From Wenyingzhuangia heitensis (GTDB lineage Bacteria > Bacteroidota > Bacteroidia > Flavobacteriales > Flavobacteriaceae), in NCBI RefSeq assembly GCF_011762155.1, contig NZ_JAASQL010000001.1:1054001-1118000 (forward strand): a stretch of 64,000 nucleotides of DNA. Direction: 5' to 3'. Positions 24,927-34,894 of the stretch are shown here, one piece after another (the stretch's first letter is position 1; each line of letters begins with the position of its first letter). A model generated the notes under the pieces. The model was given only the letters and a program-made list of their open reading frames with translations, had not been told where the DNA came from and made no database searches. Both the position numbers and the translations under genes were made by a program.

Positions 24927-25739
24927 ATGAAAAAAGTTTTTAGTATCCTAGCTGTTGCAGGATTAATGTTTTTAGGAACTTCTAATGCGTTTGCACAAGA
25001 AGAAGGAGCTACCGTAGATTCTACAAGTGTAGCAGCAACTGAGAATGTTGCAAATGAGGAGCCAGCTGAAGAAGCATCTGCTCCAGTGGAAGCAACTCCA
25101 GAAAAAGAGGCAACTTTTCACCAAATTTTAAAACAACGTTTTATTGAAGGTGGTGCAGGATTCATGGGAATTGTATTAGTTGCATTAATTTTAGGATTGG
25201 CTATCGCAATCGAAAGAATTATTTATTTAAACTTAGCTACTACAAATACTAAGAAATTAGTTGCTAAAGTAGATGAAGCATTAGCTTCAGGTGGAATTGA
25301 AGCTGCTAAAGATGTTTGTAGAAATACAAAAGGTCCTATTGCTTCTATTTTTTACCAAGGTTTAGATAGATCAACAGAAGGAATTGATGCTGCTGAAAAA
25401 GCTGTTGTTGGTTACGGAGGTGTACAAATGGGATTATTAGAGAAAAACATTTCTTGGTTATCTTTATTTATTGCATTAGCACCGATGTTAGGATTTATGG
25501 GGACGGTTATTGGTATGATTGATGCATTTGATGCGATTCAAGTAGCCGGAGATATTAACCCAGCAGTAGTAGCAGGAGGTATTAAAGTAGCCTTATTAAC
25601 TACAGTATTCGGATTAGTAGTAGCAATTATTTTACAAGTTTTCTATAATATTATCATTGCAAAAGTAGATAGTATAGTAAACAAAATGGAAGATGCTTCT
25701 ATTTCTTTGATTGACTTATTAGTTAAATACAAAAAATAA
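24927..25739 (+). CDS. MotA/TolQ/ExbB-family proton channel protein
   Basis: This 270-residue inner-membrane protein begins with a cleavable-looking signal sequence (residues 1-23, ending AFAQ), followed by an acidic Ala/Glu/Pro-rich stretch (24-60). Three transmembrane helices follow (near 75-95, 175-195 and 215-240). The conserved channel segment ALAPMLGFMGTVIGMIDAF is clear. With the two ExbD-type proteins encoded downstream it should form a proton-driven motor that powers TonB-type outer-membrane transport or a related process. The periplasmic N-terminal extension is common in Bacteroidota ExbB proteins. Confidence 0.93.
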   Translation: MKKVFSILAVAGLMFLGTSNAFAQEEGATVDSTSVAATENVANEEPAEEASAPVEATPEKEATFHQILKQRFIEGGAGFMGIVLVALILGLAIAIERIIYLNLATTNTKKLVAKVDEALASGGIEAAKDVCRNTKGPIASIFYQGLDRSTEGIDAAEKAVVGYGGVQMGLLEKNISWLSLFIALAPMLGFMGTVIGMIDAFDAIQVAGDINPAVVAGGIKVALLTTVFGLVVAIILQVFYNIIIAKVDSIVNKMEDASISLIDLLVKYKK

Positions 25740-25747
25740 TATTCATT

Positions 25748-26188
25748 ATGAGTAGTAAAATATCAAAAATATTAACCGTTGTGATACTTGTTATTGCAGT
25801 TATAGGAGCTGGATTATATGCTGGTGTCTTAATGGCTGAAGGTGACGATGTATATGACAGTGTAAGCCCTATTGTAGAATTTTCAGCATGGTTGTTATAT
25901 GTTGCATTAGGAATTACTGTTGTATTTGCAATTGTTAATATATTTAAGAACCCAGAGGATTTAAAGAAAATTGCTATCAATGTAGCTATTTTAGGAGCTG
26001 TTTACGCAGTTGCATATGTTACAGCTTCAGATGCTGCTGTATTAGATGTACAAGGACAGATTTTAGAAGGTGGACAAGCAGGAGCAACTTCAAAATTAAT
26101 CAGTACAATTATTAACTACAGTGTATACTTAGGAGTAATTGCAATTGGAGCTGTAGGGGCAGGAGCCGTTAAAACAGCAATTAAATAA
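25748..26188 (+). CDS. Small membrane protein in the ExbB/ExbD operon
   Basis: This 146-residue hydrophobic protein has about four predicted membrane segments (near 8-28, 43-63, 77-93 and 122-142) and few charged residues in them. I recognise no named domain. It is placed 8 bp after the ExbB-type gene and 10 bp before the first ExbD-type gene. Its conserved position in flavobacterial ExbB-ExbD operons suggests that it is an accessory part of the same energising complex. That function is inferred from context only. Confidence 0.85.
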   Translation: MSSKISKILTVVILVIAVIGAGLYAGVLMAEGDDVYDSVSPIVEFSAWLLYVALGITVVFAIVNIFKNPEDLKKIAINVAILGAVYAVAYVTASDAAVLDVQGQILEGGQAGATSKLISTIINYSVYLGVIAIGAVGAGAVKTAIK

Positions 26189-26198
26189 TTAACTAGAT

Positions 26199-26816
26199 AT
26201 GGCAAAAAGAGATATACCAGAAATCAATGCAGGTTCTATGGCAGATATTGCTTTCTTGCTGCTTATCTTTTTCTTGGTAACAACTACTATGGATACCGAT
26301 TCAGGTGTTTTTAGAAAGTTACCAGAAATTCAACCAGAAAATACTGAAGCTCCACCTGTTAAGGAGAAGAATATTTTAGAAGTAAACATCAACCGTTTTG
26401 ATAAATTATTAGTTGATGATGAGGAAGTTACAATTAAAGATGTACGTCAATTAGCTATCGATTTTATCGATAATGGAGGAGGTACATACGAAGGAAAAAC
26501 ATGTGATTACTGTGAAGGTAAAAAAGATGAATCATCATCTGACCATCCAGGAAAAGCAATTATTTCTGTACAAACTGCTCAAACTACTTCGTATGGTATG
26601 TATATTTCAGTTCAAAATGAATTGTTAGCTGCATATACAGAGTTAAGAAATAGATACGCAAAAAAGTATACAACCGGTAAATATCAAGGACTTTCTTATA
26701 CTGACTTATTGAATATTCAAAAAGCAGATAAAGAAAATGCAGACGTAAAAGTTGCATTGGATAAAATTAAGAAAGCATACCCAGAGATTTTATCAGATGC
26801 TGAACCTATAAAATAA
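26199..26816 (+). CDS. ExbD/TolR-family protein, copy 1
   Basis: This 205-residue protein has one N-terminal transmembrane helix (about 14-34) containing the proton-accepting Asp in AGSMADIAFLLLIFF, followed by a periplasmic domain. A Cys-x-x-Cys pair occurs in the insert TCDYCEGK at about residues 104-109, which is unusual for ExbD and might bind metal or form a disulfide. Together with the ExbB-type and second ExbD-type proteins it should transmit proton flow to TonB or a related partner. The gene is 7 bp before the next one. Confidence 0.92.
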   Translation: MAKRDIPEINAGSMADIAFLLLIFFLVTTTMDTDSGVFRKLPEIQPENTEAPPVKEKNILEVNINRFDKLLVDDEEVTIKDVRQLAIDFIDNGGGTYEGKTCDYCEGKKDESSSDHPGKAIISVQTAQTTSYGMYISVQNELLAAYTELRNRYAKKYTTGKYQGLSYTDLLNIQKADKENADVKVALDKIKKAYPEILSDAEPIK

Positions 26817-26823
26817 TAAGCAG

Positions 26824-27297
26824 ATGTCTAAGTTTGGAAAAAAGAAAAAAGATGTGCCAGCAGTAAACACTGCGGCATTACCAGATATTGTATTTATGCT
26901 TTTGTTTTTCTTCATGGTTGCTACAACTATGCGTGAAACAACGCTTTTAATTAAACCACCAAAATTGCCAAGTGCAACTGAAGTAAAAAAATTAGAGCAC
27001 AAAAGCTTAGTGAGTACAATATATGTTGGAAAAGCCAAGAACGCATCTGAAGGTAAAGGAGATAAGATTCAGTTAAATGATAAAATTTCTACAGTAAATG
27101 ATGTGACCAACTTTATTTACTCAGAAAGAGATAAACATGATGCTGAAGAGCAAAAAGCAATGGTAACATCTATCAAAGCAGATGTTAAAACAAATGTTGG
27201 TACTGTATCAGATATCAAACATGAGTTGCGAACAATTAACGCATTAAAAATTAGCTACTCTTCTGGAACTGGAGATGTATCAAATAACTTTAACTAA
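26824..27297 (+). CDS. ExbD/TolR-family protein, copy 2
   Basis: This 157-residue protein has a single transmembrane helix (about 18-38) with the conserved Asp in AALPDIVFMLLFFFMV. A periplasmic domain follows that lacks the Cys pair of its neighbour. Two different ExbD-type proteins in one operon are common in Bacteroidota and may form mixed dimers inside the ExbB pentamer. It is the last gene of the operon and is followed by a strong terminator. Confidence 0.92.
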   Translation: MSKFGKKKKDVPAVNTAALPDIVFMLLFFFMVATTMRETTLLIKPPKLPSATEVKKLEHKSLVSTIYVGKAKNASEGKGDKIQLNDKISTVNDVTNFIYSERDKHDAEEQKAMVTSIKADVKTNVGTVSDIKHELRTINALKISYSSGTGDVSNNFN

Positions 27298-27298
27298 T

Positions 27299-27331
27299 AA
27301 AAAAAGCAGTGTGTAAAACACTGCTTTTTTT
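27299..27331 (+). terminator. Terminator of the ExbB/ExbD operon
   Basis: The arms AAAAAGCAGTGT and ACACTGCTTTTT flank a 5-nt loop, and a T run follows. Confidence 0.9.
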
Positions 27332-27441
27332 ATATAAAAACACTAGAATAAATTAACGAATAGGTTTTCGAAACTTATTTTTTTTATTCTATTTTGCATT
27401 TACATTGTTACGTATATTGCACATCGAAAACATAATAATAA

Positions 27442-28749
<1,308 letters not shown>

Positions 28750-28771
28750 ATTCTACTTATTATATAATATC

Positions 28772-28800
28772 AAAAGCATCTCTATTGAGATGCTTTTTTT
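28772..28800 (+). terminator. Terminator of eno
   Basis: The arms AAAAGCATCTC and GAGATGCTTTT flank a 4-nt loop, and further T residues follow. Confidence 0.9.
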
Positions 28801-28821
28801 ATGTCAAATTTTTAAAATACA

Positions 28822-29304
28822 ATGATGAATATTCTTATTAGAAAAGGAAACATTGATGATGCAAATGAAATATTTACATTAATTAATGATTTAGCAGTGT
28901 TTGAACAAGAACCAGAAGCTGTAGAAGTTACTATAGAAGATATTAAAAATGACGGTTTTGGAAATCAACCTAAGTTTGAAGTATTTATCGCAGAGCTAAA
29001 TAACTCTATTGTTGGAATGGCTTTGTTTTACTATAGATATTCTACCTGGAAAGGAAAAACACTACACTTAGAAGATTTAATTGTAAAAGAAGTTAATAGA
29101 GGTAAAGGGGTCGGAAAGTTGTTATATAATCGCATTTTAAAATATGCTTTTGAACAAAAGATAAAGAGAGTAGAGTGGGCTGTGTTAGAATGGAACACTC
29201 CTGCTGTTGAATTTTATAAAAACTCTGGAGCAGAAGTGTTTGATGATTGGCGAACCGTACAAATGTCAGAAGAACAGTTGAAAAACTACATAGAGAAACT
29301 CTAG
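28822..29304 (+). CDS. GNAT-family N-acetyltransferase (diamine acetyltransferase-like)
   Basis: This 160-residue single-domain acetyltransferase shows the acetyl-CoA pyrophosphate-binding motif GKGVGKLLYN in motif A (about residues 94-103). The segment LEDLIVKEVNRGKG before it and WNTPAVEFYKNSGAEVFDDW near the C-terminus match the spermidine/thialysine acetyltransferase branch. The likely substrate is a polyamine, thialysine or a small amine. It could also acetylate another amine, and nothing in the neighbourhood decides this. Either of two adjacent ATG codons could start it. Confidence 0.88.
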   Translation: MMNILIRKGNIDDANEIFTLINDLAVFEQEPEAVEVTIEDIKNDGFGNQPKFEVFIAELNNSIVGMALFYYRYSTWKGKTLHLEDLIVKEVNRGKGVGKLLYNRILKYAFEQKIKRVEWAVLEWNTPAVEFYKNSGAEVFDDWRTVQMSEEQLKNYIEKL

Positions 29305-29328
29305 TAATTATTATTTCTAGAGTTTTTT
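29296..29328. terminator. Terminator between convergent genes
   Basis: The arms AAACTCTAG and CTAGAGTTT flank a 12-nt AT loop. The left arm includes the stop codon of the acetyltransferase gene, and a T6 run follows. Confidence 0.7.
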
Positions 29329-29956
29329 ATCCTAAAAATTGACCCAACTTAGATGGTTTTTGTAACAGCCAGCCTGTTAAACTATAACGGTTTTTATTTG
29401 ATTTTAAAACACTGTGTGGAACTGTATCACTTTTAAAAATAACACACCTGCCACCAAGTGGTTCTACTAAAAAAGAAGTGTCTTCTTTGGTGTATATCTC
29501 TAACTCTCCACCATCACCTTTTTGCCAATTTTCATTTAAGTATAGAATTATAGTAATGGTTCTGTTATTTCTGTTGTTAAATTGATCTAAGTGTTTTTTA
29601 TAATGACCGCCAGGAGGATAATTAGCCAAGTGGAATTCGTAACCAGATAAACTTAAAAAACAATAGCGGTTAAATAGAGCAATTACATCATCTAACAAGT
29701 TCCAAAATGTATTTATATCCGTATCTCTTGACCTATCTAGCCAAAATGTATGATCTCCTCTAATTTCTTTTATAATGGTGTTTTTATCTAAAGCACCAAT
29801 ACCTGCTTGTGTAAATAAGTCTAGTTTGTTTATAAAAAAGGATCTAACTTCATTATAAAGTTCTTCCTCTAAAAATTGATCTATGATGACATAGTCGTTA
29901 CAAGAAAGCTCATTCATCCAGGCAAGCCATTTCTCTGTGTTGTTATTGTTATTCAA
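29327..29956 (-). CDS. 2OG-Fe(II) oxygenase (prolyl-4-hydroxylase type)
   Basis: This 209-residue double-stranded beta-helix dioxygenase shows the iron ligands as the HxD pair in KKHLDQF (about residues 117-119) and the distal His in DTVPHSVLKS. The 2-oxoglutarate-binding Arg follows in NRYSLTGW. It probably hydroxylates a protein or small-molecule substrate, with prolyl residues typical of the P4Hc group. The open frame starts with a TTG immediately after a stop codon. The first ATG, at 29917, gives a 196-residue protein that keeps the whole domain and may be the real start. Confidence 0.88.
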   Translation of the reverse strand: MNNNNNTEKWLAWMNELSCNDYVIIDQFLEEELYNEVRSFFINKLDLFTQAGIGALDKNTIIKEIRGDHTFWLDRSRDTDINTFWNLLDDVIALFNRYCFLSLSGYEFHLANYPPGGHYKKHLDQFNNRNNRTITIILYLNENWQKGDGGELEIYTKEDTSFLVEPLGGRCVIFKSDTVPHSVLKSNKNRYSLTGWLLQKPSKLGQFLG

Positions 29957-30043
29957 TCAAATTTTAAAAAGCATGTAAATATATATAAAAATCATCTTGA
30001 ATCGTTATGTATATTTTGCTTTAAAAATCAATAATAAAAAAGA

Positions 30044-30071
30044 AACCCCATCTTAACTATAAGATGGGGTT
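30044..30071 (-). terminator. Terminator of superoxide dismutase gene
   Basis: The arms AACCCCATCTT and AAGATGGGGTT flank a 6-nt loop. The A-rich run on the plus strand before the stem gives a T run for minus-strand transcripts. Confidence 0.85.
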
Positions 30072-30094
30072 CTGTAATTTTAAAAAACTACTAG

Positions 30095-30703
30095 TTATTT
30101 AGCAACAGCGTAGTTTGCTGATACAACTTCCCAGTTAATTACATTAAAAAATGCATTGATATAATCAGGTCTTCTGTTTTGGTAGTTTAAATAGTAAGCA
30201 TGTTCCCATACATCTAAACCTAAAATAGGTTGGTTACCACAAGTAACACCTGGCATTAATGGATTGTCTTGGTTTGGAGTAGAACAAACGTTTACTTCTC
30301 CACCTTTAGCAACACATAACCATGCCCATCCAGATCCAAACTGAGTAGCAGCAGCGTTAGAAAACGCATTTTTAAACTCTTCAAAAGAACCAAAAGCTTT
30401 GTTAATAGCTTCAGCTAATTCTCCTGTAGGCTCTCCACCTCCGTTTGGCGACATTACAGACCAAAATAAGTTATGGTTGTAAAATCCACCTCCGTTGTTA
30501 CGAACAGCTCCGTTAGTCATATCCAATCCTCCTAAGATTTCTTCAATAGACTTTCCTTCTAAATCTGTCCCTTCAATTGCTCCGTTTAATTTAGCAGTGT
30601 AAGCTGCGTGATGTTTTCCATGGTGGATTTCCATAGTTTTTGCATCAATATTTGGTTCTAATGCATCCGTTGCATACGGTAAATTCGGTAATTCAAATGC
30701 CAT
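30095..30703 (-). CDS. Superoxide dismutase, Fe/Mn family
   Basis: This 202-residue cytosolic enzyme dismutates superoxide. The metal ligands are in place: His27 in MEIHHGKHH, His near 76 in [10 protein letters not shown], and Asp/His in the signature [15 protein letters not shown]. The N-terminus ([15 protein letters not shown]) and length are typical. Fe versus Mn cannot be told safely from the sequence, although flavobacterial members are often Fe or cambialistic. There is no signal peptide. The gene is monocistronic, with its own terminator. Confidence 0.97.
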   Translation of the reverse strand: MAFELPNLPYATDALEPNIDAKTMEIHHGKHHAAYTAKLNGAIEGTDLEGKSIEEILGGLDMTNGAVRNNGGGFYNHNLFWSVMSPNGGGEPTGELAEAINKAFGSFEEFKNAFSNAAATQFGSGWAWLCVAKGGEVNVCSTPNQDNPLMPGVTCGNQPILGLDVWEHAYYLNYQNRRPDYINAFFNVINWEVVSANYAVAK

Positions 30704-30789
30704 TTTATAATTGTTTTAATTGATTATGTATCAAAGATAAATAACTAATTTTTTTTAAAAGAAAAATAAGAAAGTAATTTAGGGAATGT

Positions 30790-31203
30790 TTATAGGTCTT
30801 TTTCCGTAATCACTTTTATGTGATGTTGTTTTAATGTTTTACAAAAAATACCATCTCCATTAGTTAGTTTGCCTGTAAAAGAACCATCGTACACTTTGCC
30901 ACAGCCACATGATGGAGAATTAGATTTTAAAATAGCATCTGTACATTTATTTTCTATAGTAATAGCTAAGGCTTTTTTAGCTCCTGTTGTATAAGCTTGG
31001 GTAAGATCAATTCCTTGTTGACTAATAATTTTATCTCCTTGTTGTTCTGCTGAAGTTCTAGGAGTGGACAATCCACCTAACTCTTCGGGACAAACAGCAA
31101 TTGCTTTTCCTTCTTTGATTAGTTGAATAATTTTTGAATTGGATTTTGATTTGCCATCAAACCTACATGCTATTCCCGCCAAACAAGCACTGACTACTTT
31201 CAT
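30790..31203 (-). CDS. DUF523 family protein (YbbK-like)
   Basis: This 137-residue cysteine-rich protein carries the DUF523 motifs SACLAG at the N-terminus, CPEELGGL near residue 40, and SPSCGCGKVYDGSF near 95-108. The clustered cysteines suggest metal or iron-sulfur binding. The biochemical role of the family is unproven. Its ATG overlaps the stop of the upstream membrane glycosyltransferase gene by 4 bp, so it is the last gene of the long minus-strand operon. A role in sulfur or tRNA thiolation chemistry has been suggested for relatives, but I cannot support it here. Confidence 0.88.
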   Translation of the reverse strand: MKVVSACLAGIACRFDGKSKSNSKIIQLIKEGKAIAVCPEELGGLSTPRTSAEQQGDKIISQQGIDLTQAYTTGAKKALAITIENKCTDAILKSNSPSCGCGKVYDGSFTGKLTNGDGIFCKTLKQHHIKVITEKDL

Positions 31204-32537
31204 AGATTTTTTTTACGATTAAATTTCCACTGAAATAGTTCTGCGAATAAATATCCAAAGACCAAAATATATTCTAAACCGACCAACCAAAGGTTTTCTT
31301 TATAGCTACTGTTTACATAAGCACTATAGCTTAAAATAACAACAAAAGACCATATAACAGGAAAACTGTATTTGGTAAACAAACTTAAAAATAGCGGAAT
31401 GGCTATATACCATGGATGCACAATACTAGATAAAAAGTAATAAGAACAAATAACCCACAACATACTGGTGATTAAGGTTTGTTTAAGATTATTTTTTCTT
31501 AAGAAAGATAATAATAATGTAATTGTAATAATTATAAATGGAGTTGTTTTTCCTACAGATTGAATAATATTGTACCCTTTTATGCGGTATCCTATTTCTC
31601 TAACAATATAATAAAGGCTAGCGTTGAATTCGAAATTTTGAAAATACAATTCAATACTAGACATAAAGTTGCTATACAATTCTTTGCTCGCAAACGGAAG
31701 AAACAGTAGTATGTTTACCAATGCTACAATACATCCGTAGATAAAAAGTTTTTTGAAACCCAACTTTTTATAAAACACAGGTAAAAAAATTAACGGAATT
31801 AATTTTATAGAAATAGCTCCTGCAAATAAAATAGCTGATAGGTGTTTTTTTTGTTTGAATAAAAAATACAAACTAGCGCTTAAAAAAGCAATCATCATTC
31901 CTTCATAATGCAGGTTTCCTGTTAGCTCTATAAGAATAAAAGGGTTGATAAAATAGACTAAAATTTTACGAGTATTGAGTTTTAATTCTTTTAAAATTTT
32001 TATTCCAAAAAACAGAGTAATGACATCAGATAGAATTAATGTGATTCTCATAACTGTTGTACTGATAAGTAAATGACTATCAGAAAAAATAGCAGGAATG
32101 GTAAATGCAAATTGATTCAAAGGTGGATAACAGGTATAATGACTTCCATTCATTGAGCCCATTCCTTGGTATAAATTAGAGCCGTTAATAATTAGATTAG
32201 GGTTGTTTTTCGGTAAAATTAAATAAGGATTAATTCCATTAAACAAAGCTCTTCCATCCCATAAAAATCGATAAAAGTCATCAGATAAGTTTGGAATAGC
32301 GACTAAAAATAAAACTCTAAACAATACACCTAAGTATATAAGTGTTTTAAAATTTAGTTGACTGTGATTGTATAATAGATAGAAACAAACAAACAAAAAA
32401 CTATACAAGCTTAAAACTTGAGAAAAGTTGGTTCTTAACGTTTGATATGCAAATAAATAATAGGCTATACAGGAAAACAAAATGACCAACAAACTTAAGT
32501 TGTTGGTCATTTTATAATTATTTAGAAAAGAGGTCAT
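31200..32537 (-). CDS. Integral membrane polyprenol-linked mannosyltransferase-like protein
   Basis: This 445-residue membrane protein has 10-12 predicted helices and is of the GT-C type. An Asp-rich first loop follows helix 3 (PNLSDDFYRFLWDGRALFNG, with the characteristic DDxYRFxWDG pattern). The segment NPYL...GMGSMNGSHYTCYPPLNQ resembles GT87/MptB-type enzymes. Such enzymes use a lipid-linked sugar donor at the outer face of the inner membrane. It is co-transcribed with two GT2 enzymes, one of which resembles dolichol-phosphate-mannose synthase and could make that donor. The acceptor is unknown. Confidence 0.85.
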   Translation of the reverse strand: MTSFLNNYKMTNNLSLLVILFSCIAYYLFAYQTLRTNFSQVLSLYSFLFVCFYLLYNHSQLNFKTLIYLGVLFRVLFLVAIPNLSDDFYRFLWDGRALFNGINPYLILPKNNPNLIINGSNLYQGMGSMNGSHYTCYPPLNQFAFTIPAIFSDSHLLISTTVMRITLILSDVITLFFGIKILKELKLNTRKILVYFINPFILIELTGNLHYEGMMIAFLSASLYFLFKQKKHLSAILFAGAISIKLIPLIFLPVFYKKLGFKKLFIYGCIVALVNILLFLPFASKELYSNFMSSIELYFQNFEFNASLYYIVREIGYRIKGYNIIQSVGKTTPFIIITITLLLSFLRKNNLKQTLITSMLWVICSYYFLSSIVHPWYIAIPLFLSLFTKYSFPVIWSFVVILSYSAYVNSSYKENLWLVGLEYILVFGYLFAELFQWKFNRKKNL

Positions 32538-32585
32538 AAGGTTATTTTAAAACATATATGTCGATATAAACATTTGAAAGTTACA

Positions 32586-34202
32586 TTAAACTTTTGAAAA
32601 CACAGATTTATAAAAGATAAATCCAAAACCTAGAAACAACATAATATGAAAGCCCATTAAACCGCTATCAAAAGGCATGTACCATTCATTAGCACTAAAT
32701 AATGTTTTAGTATTAAACGTGTAATTTGTGTTTTCATCGTTTTTACCAATGTAACGAACCAACCAAGCGCTTACAATTCCAAAGAAAAAGTAAATACACA
32801 AGATACCTTCATAGACTACATTTTTAGAGGGTTTTTTGCGCATGTATTTATTTTTTTTCCAGCCATCTATAGATTTTATATTAAACTTTGGAGTTCTAAC
32901 AAAATCACTTCTTTTACGTCTATGCCCTTCTATAACAGCACCTGTATTGTTTAAAGATAAGCCCATAGCTACACTAAAAAAAGTAAAAAAAGTTCGGGTG
33001 TATTGTATAAAACTTTTAAATCCACTTTTTTGTTGCACATTTTTATACATATACCAATAACAGATAAAAAAGATAATGGTGCTAATGGCAAAAAAGCTCA
33101 TTGCTATAAAGTACCCTTTAAAATCTGAAAAATAATTTTTAATATATAGCATTGGCACACTTAGTACACCTACTATAAATACGTTTAAAAACATGGTACT
33201 ATTTAAAAGGTGAAGTACACAATGTGCTTTTGTTTTAAAAGATAAATTAGAGGTAATAATTTTACGAAACATTTTTTGAAAGTTCTCCGCCCCACCTTTA
33301 TTCCATCTAAATTGTTGAGATCTTGCAGCGCTAATTACTACAGGCAATTCTGCGGGAGTCTCTACATCTATTAAATATTTAAATTGCCAACCTTTTAGTT
33401 GTGCACGGTAACTTAAGTCTAAATCTTCGGTTAAGGTATCTCCTTCCCAATTTCCAGCTTCGTAAATACATTCTTTTCTCCAAACACCGGCTGTACCGTT
33501 AAAGTTTATAAAGTGGCCTTTAGAGTTTCTACCCATTTGCTCTAAGGTAAAATGAGCATCTAAAGCAAAAGCTTGTATTTTTGTTAATAAAGAATAGTTA
33601 CGGTTAATATGCCCCCAACGTGTTTGTACAACTCCAATTTTAGCATCCTTAAAATAAGGAATGGTTTTATGTAACCAATCACTTTCTGGTAAAAAATCAG
33701 AATCAAAAATGGCGATAAATTCCCCTTTAGCAATAGCCAATCCTTCTTTTAAAGCTCCGGCTTTAAAACCTTGTCTGTTGGTTCTAGTAATGTGAACAAT
33801 ATCTAAGCCAGTAGCAGCTAATTTTTCTATTCTTTCTTTGGTTTTTATAACTGTTTCGTCTGTAGAATCATCTAAAACCTGAATTTCTAGTTTTTCTCTA
33901 GGGTATTCTAATAAAGCAATATTTTTTAACAATCGCTTCATTACATATTTTTCATTAAATACAGGAAGTTGAATTGTTACATATGGAACTTCATCAGGAT
34001 TTTGTAAATTAAACAGAGGACATTTTTCGTTTTTTTTAGAACGATTGGCCTTTAAGTAATTAAACAATAGATTTAATTGTGCTAAGGCATAAAAGAATAC
34101 CATAACCAAAGATGTAATGTAAATAACTAAAAGAATACAGCTAATTGCATAAAGAACGTTATCTGTAGGTTTTGAAACTAAGAATAATAAATTGTTAACC
34201 AT
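32586..34202 (-). CDS. Cellulose-synthase-like family 2 glycosyltransferase
   Basis: This 538-residue processive GT2-type enzyme has an N-terminal membrane helix (about 17-40), a cytosolic catalytic domain (about 65-300) and several C-terminal helices. Catalytic signatures are all present: DDSTDE (nucleotide sugar), DSDFLPE, TEDLDLSYR and the product-binding QQFRWNKG. It belongs to the CESA-like/beta-mannan or glucan synthase branch. The substrate is not determined. The start codon is adjacent to the stop of the DPM-like GT2 gene (1-bp overlap), so they are translated from one message. Confidence 0.92.
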   Translation of the reverse strand: MVNNLLFLVSKPTDNVLYAISCILLVIYITSLVMVFFYALAQLNLLFNYLKANRSKKNEKCPLFNLQNPDEVPYVTIQLPVFNEKYVMKRLLKNIALLEYPREKLEIQVLDDSTDETVIKTKERIEKLAATGLDIVHITRTNRQGFKAGALKEGLAIAKGEFIAIFDSDFLPESDWLHKTIPYFKDAKIGVVQTRWGHINRNYSLLTKIQAFALDAHFTLEQMGRNSKGHFINFNGTAGVWRKECIYEAGNWEGDTLTEDLDLSYRAQLKGWQFKYLIDVETPAELPVVISAARSQQFRWNKGGAENFQKMFRKIITSNLSFKTKAHCVLHLLNSTMFLNVFIVGVLSVPMLYIKNYFSDFKGYFIAMSFFAISTIIFFICYWYMYKNVQQKSGFKSFIQYTRTFFTFFSVAMGLSLNNTGAVIEGHRRKRSDFVRTPKFNIKSIDGWKKNKYMRKKPSKNVVYEGILCIYFFFGIVSAWLVRYIGKNDENTNYTFNTKTLFSANEWYMPFDSGLMGFHIMLFLGFGFIFYKSVFSKV

Positions 34203-34894
34203 TATTTTAAACTATATTTAAAGATCCAGCTTAGGATTTTAATTCCGGCAAAGATAGTTCCTTTTATGGTACCTGACACCTTAGAAACTCCTATTCTTTC
34301 TCTATATTTTACAGGTACTTCTGTGTAGTTAAATTTGTGTTTTACGGCTTTTAATTGCATTTCTACTGTCCAACCGTAGGTTTTGTCAGTCATGTTTAAG
34401 GCCAATAGTTTGTTGTATTTTATAGCTCTAAAAGGGCCTAGATCTGTAAAATTTGCTTTAAAAAATAATTTCATTAAAAATGTAGCCAACCAGTTTCCAA
34501 ATACTTGTTGGGGTGTCATAGAGTTTTTAGCTCTTTGAGAGTTGTTTCTAGATCCTATTACCAAATCCATATTGTCTTTTAAAATAGGCTGAATAACCTC
34601 TGTAATTTGTTCTGGATAATCAGAATAATCACCATCTAAAAACACAATAATATCGGGGTGTAAGTTGTTAGTCGCAATATATTCCATTCCTGTTAAACAA
34701 GCATATCCATATCCCATTCTAGATTCTAATAAAACAGTAGCACCTGCATTTGCTGCAACTTGTGCGGTAGTATCTGTAGAATTGTTGTTTACAACAATTA
34801 CTTCATCAATTAAATGTTTAGGAATATCGTTTACAACATTCGCAATAGACTGCTCTTCGTTATAAGCAGGAATAATAACAATAATTTTAGTCAT
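34202..34894 (-). CDS. DPM1-like family 2 glycosyltransferase
   Basis: This 230-residue soluble GT2 enzyme carries IPAYNEEQSIANV at the N-terminus, NNNSTDTT for nucleotide-sugar binding and FLDGDYSDYP for the metal. The layout matches dolichol-phosphate mannose/glucose synthases. It may charge a polyprenyl phosphate with a hexose for the GT-C enzyme encoded two genes downstream. It overlaps the upstream MORN-type gene by 8 bp and touches the downstream GT2 gene. Confidence 0.92.
   Translation of the reverse strand: MTKIIVIIPAYNEEQSIANVVNDIPKHLIDEVIVVNNNSTDTTAQVAANAGATVLLESRMGYGYACLTGMEYIATNNLHPDIIVFLDGDYSDYPEQITEVIQPILKDNMDLVIGSRNNSQRAKNSMTPQQVFGNWLATFLMKLFFKANFTDLGPFRAIKYNKLLALNMTDKTYGWTVEMQLKAVKHKFNYTEVPVKYRERIGVSKVSGTIKGTIFAGIKILSWIFKYSLK

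Noticed and set aside
29404-29419. A 16-bp match to the hairpin repeat (CCACACAGTGTTTTAA on the minus strand)
   Set aside because: It lies inside the oxygenase gene and encodes conserved residues PHSVL next to the iron-binding His. The second hairpin arm is missing, so it is chance.
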